64,000 nucleotides of DNA, taken from positions 28,128,198 through 28,192,197 of the forward strand of contig CM075937.1 of NCBI GenBank assembly GCA_038030265.1. Direction: 5' to 3'. Position 1 is the first letter of the stretch, and each line of letters starts with the position of its first letter. The notes beneath the pieces are model-generated. The model was not told the DNA's origin, searched no databases, and saw only the letters and a program-made list of their open reading frames with translations. Of the stretch, positions 30,266 to 40,574 are shown piece by piece. Source of the DNA: Corythucha ciliata. Its lineage: Eukaryota > Arthropoda > Insecta > Hemiptera > Tingidae. Position numbers and translations under genes: made by a program.

Positions 30266-30669
30266 TCTATCATAGAGTGGAAAAATGTTTAATGAATGAA
30301 GTAACAAAATGTAGCATTAATTATTCTTAAAAAATCATCTTACCTGATCTTCTGTTCTGTTTCCACGGCCGGAATTACGGAAGATTTGAGAGTGAGCGAC
30401 TGATTATTTATGAGAAGGAGACTGGGAAGGGAAGTAAGCGTGTCACACAGCCTGTCGAGAACAGTAGACGATCTAAACGATCGACTCGAGCGGGGGAAAA
30501 AAAAGGAAAAAAAAACAAAAAAAAAACAAGGAAAATATCGAAAATCAGCTGTTTTTATCACACGGGTTCAGGTCACCACCCGTGTGTTAAATTTCATATC
30601 GCACTACCTAGCATGCACGTGAACCTGGCGGCACACATATCACCAAACACGACGAAAATGGCGCCATTC

Positions 30670-30725
30670 GTTTGTTTACTGTTTGTTTACGTTTGTTTAG
30701 CCAAAATTTTCGTTTGTTTAGCCCT
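30670..30725. repeat. CGTTTGTTTA(G/C) repeat patch (copy 1)
   Basis: TTCGTTTGTTTAC/GCC words are repeated four to five times at the distal end of the duplicated unit; the same patch recurs at 32431-32486 and expands at 32582-32660. Confidence 0.7.
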
Positions 30726-31148
30726 GCAAAATACAATTTTTTAATTCTTGAGGGACGTGAGCGAATCTCAAAGTGTTGGATAAAGCGATAATTTCGGAAT
30801 TTTGTTATCACATATATATCTTTCACAAGATGAACACAGGAAACCGACGATTTCTTAACTTATCATTCCAGGACATGCATTTTCAATGAGCTGGTCTGAA
30901 ACATTTTTGTTTCTTCGTACTATTTTTGCGAGCAATTTCTCATATGTGAAGTGATTTACGCTGCTAAGAAACCATAGTCTTGAGCACGAAACACATTTCA
31001 CATCTGGCCCTGATTTTACGTCATTTAAATATTTGTCCATAATTTTCTGCTTTGCTTTTGGGCTACGTAGCCTTTCAGTTTGTGCCATTCTCAAATTTTT
31101 GCGATGTAATTTCAATTGTTGAATGTTGTTTAGCCTGGGCTACGCAAA

Positions 31149-32026
31149 TTAGAAGAAATGAATACCTCCGGCGTCTACAAAAATGGTCGCGGATGAGCGC
31201 CGAAAACAATGTCCCGTGTATGAATGCGGCTCCTTTAAGTTCAGAAAAGTAGCAATGGTGAAAGGTACCTTGCCTATCTTGTTTGTGCCGACGGGCTGAC
31301 TCGTGCACTTTCCGTTAATATAATTTACAAAAAAGCGTCGGAGGGAGCAATTAGGTGGACGAAGTCGATAGTATTTTTTAAATACTTCATAAAATTCTCC
31401 AGCCTTTGTCAAGGAGCGAGGCCTTTTTGTCTTGGTGTCTTCCAATTTTATGAGAACGGCTGACCCGACGTCTTCTATGTCATCGACGGTCAATTGAAGT
31501 AATTCCTTTTTTCGACATGCTCCGCTGATGCCCACCACTAAAAGCACCTATTGAAAAAGTAAAGAAAATTCTTAGAGACATGAATATGATTAAGCTGAAG
31601 TTTAACTCACTTTTGTCAACAAATGTTTATCGTCTGGGGCATTCTCAAAAAATTCGCGGATTTGAAGCGACGTGAGGGTACGTGACTTCTTCGGCTTATA
31701 TCCGTCGGACTGCCTTTTTAAAAATGCGTTGAGTTTGGCGTAGTTCGAAATGTCTACATTCTCAAAGGCATTTAAAGTTGTCTTCAACATTGAAAATTGT
31801 GTCTAAAGAGTATTTGGGGACATCTTTTTACGAAGTACGCCAGAATAACACGTTCGCTGAACGAATTTACTTCATTATCCGAGCGCCACTTCATGAAATG
31901 TTTATACGAGTTTTTTTATCTCTCCGCTGATTTCGGTGGTAGGGAATTGAGAGTAATTGTTTTGGCTGCCTCTGTAATGTGTGGAGGCGTGCAAAACAGA
32001 TCCTCATCTTCACCTGTCGAACTCAT
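31149..32026 (-). pseudogene. Crypton-like tyrosine recombinase (copy 2)
   Basis: Second copy of 29388-30265 at an offset of 1,761, with the same A-run shift, the same TAG and the same intron. Because all defects are shared, the duplication post-dates the gene's decay, or else the two copies are one locus represented twice in the assembly. Confidence 0.75.
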
Positions 32027-32581
32027 TCTATCATAGAGTGGAAAAATGTTTAATGAATGAAGTAACAAAATGTAGCATTAATTATTCTTAAAAAATCATC
32101 TTACCTGATCTTCTGTTCTGTTTCCACGGCCGGAATTACGGAAGATTTGAGAGTGAGCGACTGATTATTTATGAGAAGGAGACTGGGAAGGGAAGTAAGC
32201 GTGTCACACAGCCTGTCGAGAACAGTAGACGATCTAAACGATCGACTCGAGCGGGGGAAAAAAAAGAAAAAAAAAAAAAAAAACAAGGAAAATATCGAAA
32301 ATCAGCTGTTTTTATCACACGGGTTCAGGTCACCACCCGTGTGTTAAATTTCATATCGCACTATCTAGCATGCACGTGAACCTGGCGGCACACATATCAC
32401 CAAACACGACGAAAATGGCGCCATTCGTTTGTTTACTGTTTGTTTACGTTTGTTTAGCCAAAATTTTCGTTTGTTTAGCCCTGCAAAATACAATTTTTTA
32501 AAAAACAAAATGTGTGCCGCCAACTTCACGCAACGGCACACATGACCCCAATCGTTTGTTTCGCTACATATTCAGACACAA

Positions 32582-32660
32582 CTTCGTTTGTTTACGTTTG
32601 TTTAGCCCAAATTTTCGTTTGTTTAGCCCAAATTTTCGTTTGTTTAGCCCAGCAAAACAT
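32582..32660. repeat. 20-bp tandem repeat CAAATTTTCGTTTGTTTAGC
   Basis: Three to four head-to-tail units run directly up to the assembly gap at 32666, so the true array may be longer. Confidence 0.8.
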
Positions 32661-32665
32661 GTATT

Positions 32666-33165
32666 NNNNNNNNNNNNNNNNNNNNNNNNNNNNNNNNNNN
32701 NNNNNNNNNNNNNNNNNNNNNNNNNNNNNNNNNNNNNNNNNNNNNNNNNNNNNNNNNNNNNNNNNNNNNNNNNNNNNNNNNNNNNNNNNNNNNNNNNNNN
32801 NNNNNNNNNNNNNNNNNNNNNNNNNNNNNNNNNNNNNNNNNNNNNNNNNNNNNNNNNNNNNNNNNNNNNNNNNNNNNNNNNNNNNNNNNNNNNNNNNNNN
32901 NNNNNNNNNNNNNNNNNNNNNNNNNNNNNNNNNNNNNNNNNNNNNNNNNNNNNNNNNNNNNNNNNNNNNNNNNNNNNNNNNNNNNNNNNNNNNNNNNNNN
33001 NNNNNNNNNNNNNNNNNNNNNNNNNNNNNNNNNNNNNNNNNNNNNNNNNNNNNNNNNNNNNNNNNNNNNNNNNNNNNNNNNNNNNNNNNNNNNNNNNNNN
33101 NNNNNNNNNNNNNNNNNNNNNNNNNNNNNNNNNNNNNNNNNNNNNNNNNNNNNNNNNNNNNNNNN
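32666..33165. other. Assembly gap of 500 N
   Basis: Exactly 500 N, a conventional placeholder length, so the true distance is unknown. It is flanked on the left by a tandem repeat and on the right by a strong hairpin. Long ORFs of X across it are artefacts. Confidence 0.99.
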
Positions 33166-33248
33166 CATTAGCAACGCCGAAGATGTCGACGGAACTTGCA
33201 ATTCCGCGATGGAAACTCAAGTTCCGTCGACATCTTCGGCTGCTAATG
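33166..33248. repeat. 30-bp-arm hairpin at gap edge
   Basis: CATTAGCA...CCGAAGATGTCGACGGAACTTG pairs with its inverse ending GCTGCTAATG at 33248; the loop is about 22 nt. One arm starts at the last N, so the palindrome may extend into the gap. Confidence 0.8.
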
Positions 33249-33586
33249 TGAGGGTATAAAAGAGGATAAAAATGAAAAACCAGCAGACGCCCTAAATTCG
33301 CACACCTCTTCGTCCATTTTATTAAATTTTTTAGTAGTTGTTTATTCTTCAAATGCAATATTATTTTAATTGTTCTTGTGCCCGAGCTTGGTTTTCTCAA
33401 GAAAGAGAGCAAAACAAATGAATTTTCGCACCTGTTATTATTCACATTTTTAGCCCAAAATGTATGACTTTTTCGCTTCTTTTCGAATTTTCTCGTCAAA
33501 ATAGGAAGATAATTCAACTTTCGAGTACACCGTTGGAAAGCTGGGAAAACGGAGAAGTTTTTATGACGTTTGACAACGTGTAAAGC
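33249..33586. other. No gene recognised
   Basis: AT-rich flank between the gap-edge hairpin and the 5' LTR; no coding or repeat feature seen. Confidence 0.5.
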
Positions 33587-33679
33587 TGTTTTATATAGAA
33601 CACATGTTTAAAAAAAAGAATAATAATAAAAAATTATCAATTTGTGTTGTTCGTCAACGTTGTCTTGTTCATCTTAACA
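33587..33679 (+). repeat. 5' LTR (93 bp)
   Basis: TG...CA ends; matches 37590-37682 at every base I compared. It contains AATAATAATAAAAAATTA, the only polyadenylation-like region. Confidence 0.9.
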
Positions 33680-33694
33680 TGGCGCAGTTCGAAC
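33680..33694 (+). other. Candidate primer binding site
   Basis: TGGCGCAGTTCGAAC abuts the 5' LTR. The leading TGG complements a tRNA CCA end. The tRNA species is not determined. Confidence 0.6.
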
Positions 33695-33707
33695 TTGACG
33701 CATAGCA

Positions 33708-33746
33708 GTCAATTGTCAATTGTCAATTGTCAATTGTCAATTGTCA
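33708..33746 (+). repeat. (GTCAATT)5 leader repeat
   Basis: Five head-to-tail heptamers in the untranslated leader; each contains the palindrome CAATTG when joined. Confidence 0.85.
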
Positions 33747-33795
33747 GAATTGTTTGGAAAAATCCTTGCCACGACGAGTCGTCTGACAAATCAGA

Positions 33796-36387
33796 ATGGA
33801 GTTTCATCGACCTGAACCGCTCAGTTTCGAAGGCAATATCACTGAGAATTTTGGAATTTTCAAGGAACAGATCGACATTTATTTATTAGCGACGGAAACT
33901 CTTAAAAAAAGTCGGGAGGTACAAGTTGCCAGAGTAAAAAATCTGTTGGGACCTGAAGCCTTGCGTGTGTACAACGCGATAACCGATAGACCGGAGGGTA
34001 GTGAAACAGTCTCCAGCATTTTGAGCGATCTTGAGTCTCACTGCAATCCGAAGAAAAATGAAATCGTCGAATTATTCAAGTTTTTCAAACGTAAACAAAG
34101 AGAAGGAGAACGGTTCGAGAGTTTTTTCGAGGATCTGAAGTCGTTGGCACGCTCATGTGACCTTGGCGACCAAGAAGAAAAATTATTGAAAACTCAAATA
34201 GTTCTGGGAATCCATTCGGATGCAATTCGGGAACGGCTACTGCAGGAAGATGCACCTCTACAGAAGTTCGTGTCATATTTCAAAGCTAAAGAACTAGCGG
34301 AAAGAAGCGCAAGAACAATTTCCGAAAGTACAGAAATAACCGTCGAGGCGATTTCACACAGCCATGGATCTCGAAAAGGCGTCAACAAACAGCTATTTGG
34401 TAACAAAAAATTCTTGCCCCAAAAATCCCTGTGCTCCAGGTGTGGGCGAATTCATGAACATAATAAGTGTCCTGCCTTCAATAAACAGTGCTTTGCATGT
34501 GGTAAATCGAACCACTTTTCGAACGTGTGCACCTACAAAAAATTTAATTCCCCGCCGAACCAAAACGCTCATAAAACGTATGAACTCAACAAAGAAAGTA
34601 CAAGTGATTCTGATTGTGAGCCAGACAGCTACAAAAATTTCGTTTTTACTGTAAATAACAGCAGTCAAAAAGACCAATGGTTCAAATCATTCGAAATTGC
34701 TGGGGAGAAAATCAAGTTCAAGTTGGACACTGGGGCTCAAGTAAACATTTTGCCACATTCTGTGGTTGTAAAGTGTGGTCTTCAAAAGGAAATAAGAATG
34801 TTTATTGACCATCCACCAAAACTGGAGGCATTCGGGGGTTTCAAAATTTCGCCGCTCGGAAAGTTGGACATCGCCATCAGCCACAAAAATGTGTCTCAAA
34901 ATGTACAGTTCCTTGTTGTAGATGAAGTAACTTGTGCTCCTATTCTCGGCCTGAAGTCATGTAGTATAGACTTTAATTTAATTAAAAGGGTCGATTCCAT
35001 TTCATCTGATTATCAAAAAGAAACTTTCTTTAAACAAAATACAGATGTTTTTGAAGGTTTGGGCGAGTTTCCGGATAAATACAAAATACAATTAAGAAAG
35101 GACGCCTTGCCTAGAGCGTGTCCTCCCCGTAGAGTGCCAAATCAACTGAAAGAGAGGCTAAAGAATACTTTAGTTGCTTTAGTAGAAAAAGGGGTTATTG
35201 CTCGTGTGACTAATCCTAGTGAATGGGTCAGCAATATAGTTATCGTTGAAAAACCAGACAAGTCTTTGAGAATATGTATTGACCCTATTGAGTTGAATAA
35301 ACATATTCTCCGGGAGTACTACTCGATACCCACTCTGGAAGAAATAAGTGAGAAATTGCGAAACAAAAAGTTGTTTTGCGTCTTTGACCACAAAGATGGT
35401 TTTCACCAAATAAAACTTGATGAGGCTTCTAGTGAGTTGTGCACGTTTAGCACTTCCTTCGGGTGCTACAAGTATCTCAGGGCACCTTTTGGGCTGGTTT
35501 CCCTGCCAGAAGTTTTTCAAAAACTGACCCATAAATACTTTGGTGACATTGAAGGTGTCTTTGTATATTTCGATGATATTTTATTAGCAGGGGATTCTGA
35601 AGATGATTTGAAGAAAATAACTTCGAAAGTTTTAGAACGAGCAAGAAAATACAACATAAAATTTAACAAAAACAAAGTCCAATATTTCGTAAAAGAAGTG
35701 AAATATTTTGGCACGATAATTGACAAAAACGGGATTAGACCAGACCCAGAACGCATCAAATCAATTCAAAATCTTAAACCCCCTCAAAACAAAAAAGAAC
35801 TACAACAAATTTTGGGTCTAATCAATTACCTTAGACCTTTCCTTCCAAATTTGTCGGAAAATATGTCTTCTTTGTATGATCTACTTAAAGCTAAAACCGA
35901 CTGGTTATGGATCCCTGCGCACGACAAACTTTTTGAAAACTTGAAATTTCAGATATCTAATTTAAATTCCTTGACACCGTTTGATCCAAATAAGAAAATT
36001 GTAGTCCAGTGTGACGCATCAAAGTCAGCTTTGGGTTGTGCATTACTCCAAGAAGGCAAACCAGTGTTTTTTGCGTCGCGAACAATGACTAATGCTGAAG
36101 TGAATTACGCACAAATTGAAAAAGAGTTACTCGCAATTACCTTTGCTTGTGCGAAATTCCATAATTTGCTATACGGCCATAAAATAACCATACAGACTGA
36201 TCACCAACCTCTTGTGCCCTTAGTAAAGAAAGACATGGAAAAAATTCAAAATAATCGACTAAAAAGGTTGAGACTCAAACTTTTGCTCTACGATTTCGAA
36301 CGAATCGATCGATCGAATGTTCATTGCGGATCTATTGTCACGGAACTTCAAGGAAGAAATTGCCGAAGAAGACGAAAATTCAGGTGA
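33796..36387 (+). CDS. Gag-Pro-RT-RNaseH polyprotein of the Gypsy element (863 aa)
   Basis: Starts MEFHRPEPLSF at the first ATG of the long frame. The gag capsid-like region is residues about 1-190. Two zinc knuckles follow from Cys213 (CSRCGRIHEHNKC, atypical CX2CX3HX4C) and Cys232 (CFACGKSNHFSNVC, canonical CX2CX4HX4C). Protease LDTGAQVNILP has Asp311. RT fingers include NIVIVEKPDKSLRICIDP; the catalytic VYFDD has Asp593/Asp594. RNase H starts VVQCDASKSALG (Asp740) with ELLAITFACAKF and TDHQP. The gag-pol fusion without a shift between them is common in some Gypsy clades. The frame continues past the end of RNase H into an aberrant tail after about residue 838, where the integrase frame begins. 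Confidence 0.93.
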   Translation: MEFHRPEPLSFEGNITENFGIFKEQIDIYLLATETLKKSREVQVARVKNLLGPEALRVYNAITDRPEGSETVSSILSDLESHCNPKKNEIVELFKFFKRKQREGERFESFFEDLKSLARSCDLGDQEEKLLKTQIVLGIHSDAIRERLLQEDAPLQKFVSYFKAKELAERSARTISESTEITVEAISHSHGSRKGVNKQLFGNKKFLPQKSLCSRCGRIHEHNKCPAFNKQCFACGKSNHFSNVCTYKKFNSPPNQNAHKTYELNKESTSDSDCEPDSYKNFVFTVNNSSQKDQWFKSFEIAGEKIKFKLDTGAQVNILPHSVVVKCGLQKEIRMFIDHPPKLEAFGGFKISPLGKLDIAISHKNVSQNVQFLVVDEVTCAPILGLKSCSIDFNLIKRVDSISSDYQKETFFKQNTDVFEGLGEFPDKYKIQLRKDALPRACPPRRVPNQLKERLKNTLVALVEKGVIARVTNPSEWVSNIVIVEKPDKSLRICIDPIELNKHILREYYSIPTLEEISEKLRNKKLFCVFDHKDGFHQIKLDEASSELCTFSTSFGCYKYLRAPFGLVSLPEVFQKLTHKYFGDIEGVFVYFDDILLAGDSEDDLKKITSKVLERARKYNIKFNKNKVQYFVKEVKYFGTIIDKNGIRPDPERIKSIQNLKPPQNKKELQQILGLINYLRPFLPNLSENMSSLYDLLKAKTDWLWIPAHDKLFENLKFQISNLNSLTPFDPNKKIVVQCDASKSALGCALLQEGKPVFFASRTMTNAEVNYAQIEKELLAITFACAKFHNLLYGHKITIQTDHQPLVPLVKKDMEKIQNNRLKRLRLKLLLYDFERIDRSNVHCGSIVTELQGRNCRRRRKFR

Positions 36388-37550
36388 TGTTATACATGCA
36401 CTGAGGGCCTATTCTCTAGAAATCTCCCACGATAAATTGAAACAACTTCAAAAAGAAACAAAATCAGATGAAGTGCTCTCAACTGTTCTTGCATGGTACA
36501 ATGCAGGGTTTCCTCGCAAGGTCTCGGGAGAAAATGAACTTCGATATTTCTTCAAAATAAGAAATTCCCTTACAGTTGAAAACGATCTAATTTTCTACGA
36601 CTCTAAATTGATCGTTCCCAAGTCCCTTCGAAAAATGACCATCGAGACACTACATGAAACCCACCTTGGAATAACTAAAACTTTATTGCTTGCCAAAGAG
36701 CATTTCCATTGGCCGGGCATGGTTTCAGAAATTGAAAATTACATAACCAAATGTCACGTATGTCTAAAATTCGGCAACTCGAAACGAAAATTACCTTTGA
36801 AAAGTCATGAAATACCATCCATCGCTTTTTATAAATTAGGAGCTGACATAGCTGAACACAAAGGAAAATACTTCCTCATCATCGTTGATTACTATTCAAG
36901 ATGGCTGGAAGTGATGAAAATTTCCACAACAAGCAGTGCGAGTGTAATAAAATGCATGAAGGACGTTTTCAGCAGATTCGGTATACCACGAACACTAGTG
37001 GCGGACAATGTGCCTTTCGGAAGTAGTGAAATGAAGACTTTCGCAAGGGAATGGAACTTCGAAATAGTCACTTCAAGTCCATTTTACCCACAGAGCAATG
37101 GGCTAGCCGAAAAAGCTGTTGGAATTGCAAAGAAGATGATAAAAAAGGCAGAAGAAAAGCGCCAAGACTTGCAGTTGTACTTGCTGAACTACAGAAACTC
37201 TCCTCTAGCCAGCCTTGGTTGTTCTCCAGCCCAATTGCTTATGAACAAGAGTCTGAGAACAAAATTAACTGTCAGGACATCTTCATTAAATTCAAAGCTC
37301 ATTCCTCAATTAAAAATTCATTCAAAAATGTTGGCGAATCAGGAAACGCAAGCAAAAAATTATAACAAAACGGCGTCAAAAACAGAAGAAGAATTCAAAA
37401 CTGGGGACAACATTTACGTTCAGGATCCGAAAACTAAGATATGGGAAAAAGGAGAAATACTGGAGAAATTAGATTTCCCAAGATCATATACTGTGCGAAC
37501 ATATGCTAACAAGAGGGTCTTGAGAAGAAATTCGCAAATGATTAAAAACA

Positions 37551-37555
<5 letters not shown>
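36317..37555 (+). CDS. Integrase of the Gypsy element (412-codon frame)
   Basis: The frame is +1 relative to the upstream ORF and overlaps it by 71 nt beside a GATC-repeat run (about 36305-36318). The linking MFIADLLSR motif normally belongs to the same polyprotein, so this is probably a frameshift lesion or base-call error rather than a separate gene. The H2C2 zinc finger (HLGITKTLLL...CHVC) lies at residues about 110-155. Catalytic residues are Asp177 (GADIAE), Asp230 (VADNV) and Glu265 (GLAEKAVG); the DNVPF segment is one residue shorter than usual. The C-terminal GDNIYVQDP...WEKGEI is a GPY-like module. Confidence 0.9.

Positions 37556-37583
<28 letters not shown>
37553..37583. repeat. 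Poly-A tract before the 3' LTR
   Basis: A-run directly after the integrase stop codon, followed by AGGAACA and the 3' LTR; occupies the polypurine tract position. Confidence 0.8.
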
Positions 37584-37585
<2 letters not shown>

Positions 37586-37589
37586 AACA

Positions 37590-37682
37590 TGTTTTATATA
37601 GAACACATGTTTAAAAAAAAGAATAATAATAAAAAATTATCAATTTGTGTTGTTCGTCAACGTTGTCTTGTTCATCTTAACA
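37590..37682 (+). repeat. 3' LTR (93 bp)
   Basis: Identical to the 5' LTR as far as I can compare; followed by GAAGC. Confidence 0.9.
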
Positions 37683-39914
37683 GAAGCAATTTTGGGTGGA
37701 CACAGTAAATTGTTTTATGAAGTCAAATTCTTGTTTTTTTTTGCATTAACGCAACGAAACGTTACGTTTTTAGGCGTTTTTGACGATTTAGAATATTGAT
37801 TTTGCTATTTTCCCATAGCAAATTTTCCGTAAATTACGAAACAGTCATTACTTTTGAAAAAAAGTGAAGTAAAAGCTGAGAAATAACTGTTTTTCGTTGA
37901 AAAATACAGTTGCGCCTAAAAATCACTAAAAAAATTATTACTCAAAAACAAAAAGAGAAAGGCCACTATCCGAATAGGACTTTTTTATCCCATTTTTGGT
38001 GTACTATTACCCAATTTTTTTTTTGCTACTCAAAACCGACCACCCTGTTTAACTCATAAACTAATTCGAGCAATTAACTCAAAAATAAGTTGAGCTCGTC
38101 GTTACGCGTTTTTCTCCTGATGTATGGCGAATTTTTCATGTTTTTTTGGCTCAAAATTTCTTTGAAAATATGGGATGCTCCCCTCAAGTGTCGGGGTTTT
38201 AAATATTTAATAATAATAAAATAAAGTTCGCTGCATTTTGAACAAAGTTCGTAGTATGATTTTTTAAAGGAATTAGTCCAGTAGGCAAAGCAAAAAAATT
38301 AGGGTCTGATTGAAAAAATTTCAAAGTTATTGAAATTGAGTTATAGGTTGTTTAGGGATGATGTGAAATGACTCTGTCAAGTTTTTCAACTCGACAACCC
38401 TGAGCTAATTTGGGGAGGGCCGAAAACCTCAAAATTTGCTGACTTTTTACGGGGATTCACTCATAACGTCTAAACTAATTTGTATTCGACCAAATTGTTC
38501 ATTTTTAAAATTTTGAGCATTAAATTTAAATTTTGAGCATTGTTTTTTGCTCAAACCAAATATCAACCGATATACACCTTCATCCAAAGTTGGATGAGTT
38601 TTCTCAAAATGACATAAATTTGCCTAAAACGAAGGTTCTGGCCATAAAGTGACCAAGACATTAGGCATACACATTTCTTAAACTTAAATTTCCCTAGGTG
38701 GGCGTCAACGGATGATTTTTTTTCCAACAAAAGCTGAATTGACTTTTACTTAGGAGATGAAGACACAACTTTTGAGCCATCACTCGTCCAGATCTGTCGA
38801 GAAAAAAGTGGACGACGGACGGACGACAGACGCCATACTGAAAATCGAGATTTAGGCCTTTTCGGGGTCCACCCGGGTGTGTAAATATGTTTGCAGAAAG
38901 GTGCGTCAAAAACGGACCGGTTTCAGCTGCTCGCCATCTTCAGCGCATAAAAGTACAACTGAAACAATACAAGTACAACTTCAGTTGTACTCCCATACAC
39001 AGGAATTCAATCGGGAAATCAACCAAAAATTAGTGCTCGGAAAGATCCAAATCAACGAAATTTGTTTTTTTAGGAGCCTAATCCAAAATGTTCTATCCAC
39101 GAAATTCTTGAATGATCAAAAAGTCGCTGTCCAAAATGTTCCACCCGCCAAATGCTCCCATCACGAATTACTTAACCCTCAATTTGGCGAACCAAAATCT
39201 TTGGTGACCCGGAGTGGAATGATGTATATTTCCTCCTGCTCCTTAATCTCTAAATACAAGGAATTTAGAGATTAATACATTGCATTAAGTTATGGCTTTT
39301 TAAAAATTCAGCCACGAACATTGCCTCTATGGAAACTGATAATTGGCACGTTTCGTTAGTTTTAGCCAAGAAATAGCACGTTTACTTAATTTTAGACAAG
39401 GATTTTTCAAATTAATCCGCAAATTAGCGTTTTTTTTGTGTCTTTTTTATTTCACGAATGAGCGTTTTACGTTAACTTTATCCGTGAATCATAGTAGTTT
39501 AGTTAACTAGACGAGGAAGTGAGGTTTTTCCTGCTAGTTTTTGGCTTTGGTTTGGCTGGCGAGGTGGAGGCCGAGCCTGCTAAAAAAGACGAGCTGAGTA
39601 TAGGGTGACCACATGTAAAAGTGGTTTCCGAGGACGCATGGTACGAAAAGTAGGACAATAGTAGGGCGTTCCAATGGAAAGTAGGACGCCTTAATACAAG
39701 TACAACGACTAATCGATGATCAGTTTGATGTTACAGGAGGTCCGCCCACACGACCGCTTTAGCGTTTCAGGTACCTAGGAAATTAGGTTTTGAAAAAACG
39801 GAAACTACGAAAGTGGGGTTTGAAAAAGCCAAAACTATGGTTTTTGAATGAGCCAAATCTGCGAATTAGGTTTTGAAAGAGCGAAAGATCACGAAACATG
39901 GGCCAAAATGACAA
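37683..39914. other. No gene recognised
   Basis: AT-rich, with short repeats such as attttgagcattaaatttaaattttgagcattg split over 38510-38545. A hairpin is present at 39241-39275 (TTAATCTCTAAAT and its inverse). ORFs at 38694-38909 and 38877-39275 lack domains. Confidence 0.45.
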
Positions 39915-39917
39915 AAT

Positions 39918-40060
39918 TTTGTTAGATGGATATAATGAATAAATCTGTCGCCGGTATTTTAATTAATAAATTAATTAGACTGATATTATCCGGACGACGA
40001 TGGAAGGGCATAGCCCAACACGATTCGAGTTTATCCCTCGGAGCACGAGTCCCAAAGGCG
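39918..40060. repeat. Partial SINE copy C, lacking the tRNA head
   Basis: 39920-40033 matches the SINE body at 20310-20412 (aatgaataaatctgtcgccgg, gacgacgatggaagggcata). After cgagttt the sequence switches to TATCCCTCGGAGCACGAGTCC, the inverse of the SINE's outer end at 20190-20211, so the tRNA segment is missing and the end is flipped. Confidence 0.65.
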
Positions 40061-40517
40061 TTTTACTACAATTTTTTTTTTTTTTTTTCTCCCGTTATTG
40101 TTTGCATATTTTGTTTCAACCGGAAAATGAAGATTTTACTACAAAAAATTATTCTCCACGTTACGAACTTAAACTGGAAATGTTACCCTGGTGGTTAATT
40201 ATGAAAATTATGAAAACAAATTAAGCGGGGTTTACGTATTCAAAAGCAAATTTTGCGGATTTTTCTCGCCAGCTAATTTTCACGGTTTGTCTCACTAAAA
40301 AATCATTTCAGCGGGTTCCACTAGCCTAGTTGTAAACATGTCTACTTTGCCGTGAAATCGTCGGTTAAGAGGAAACAGTCTCTTCAATGGGATGAAATCT
40401 TCAGTTTTGAGATAAAATCTCCGTTTACTGGTCACAGCCGTCAGTTCTGGCGGAAAATCATCTGTTTTTAGGAAAAACAAATGGTATAATATGATTGTTA
40501 TGGGAGATTCGAAAATC
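40061..40517. other. No gene recognised
   Basis: T-run at 40072-40089 and AT-rich unique sequence; short minus ORF 40295-40519 shows no domain. Confidence 0.45.
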
Positions 40518-40551
40518 ATGCTTCAAAAAAATGCATCGTGTGCACCGAGCT
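40518..40551. mobile_element. Solo terminal half of the 6448-6588 MITE family
   Basis: CATGCTTCAAAAAAATGCAT...ACCGAGCT is identical to the right terminus of the MITE at 6448-6588. The opposite end is absent. Confidence 0.75.
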
Positions 40552-40574
40552 TTATACTCTTAGTAAGGGACACG

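Larger units (their letters stand above)
28978..32499. repeat. 1,761-bp tandem duplication, about 99.5% identical
   Basis: Copy 1 is 28978-30738 and copy 2 is 30739-32499. Every landmark tested (29094/30855, 29291/31052, 30340/32101) is offset by 1,761. The few differences seen are one or two bases near 29027, one C/T in ctacctagc versus ctatctagc, and lengths of A runs. The junction shares TTTTAA microhomology. The unit holds a tyrosine recombinase gene and part of the Helitron N-terminus. It lies beside the sequence gap, so misassembly of haplotypes is an alternative. Confidence 0.9.
33587..37682 (+). mobile_element. Ty3/Gypsy LTR retrotransposon, full length, 93-bp LTRs
   Basis: LTRs at 33587-33679 and 37590-37682 appear identical (TGTTTTATATAG...TTAACA). 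A candidate tRNA primer site (TGGCGCAGTTCGAAC) follows the 5' LTR directly, and an A-rich tract precedes the 3' LTR. Flanking pentamers are AAAGC and GAAGC, a 5-bp duplication with one mismatch. Total 4,096 bp. One ORF spans gag, protease, RT and RNase H, and a second, overlapping in another frame, is the integrase. LTR identity suggests recent insertion. LTRs of 93 bp are unusually short for Metaviridae-type elements. Confidence 0.93.

Noticed and set aside
32512..33517. Long ORFs spanning the N block on both strands
   Set aside because: They consist mostly of undetermined residues created by the gap.
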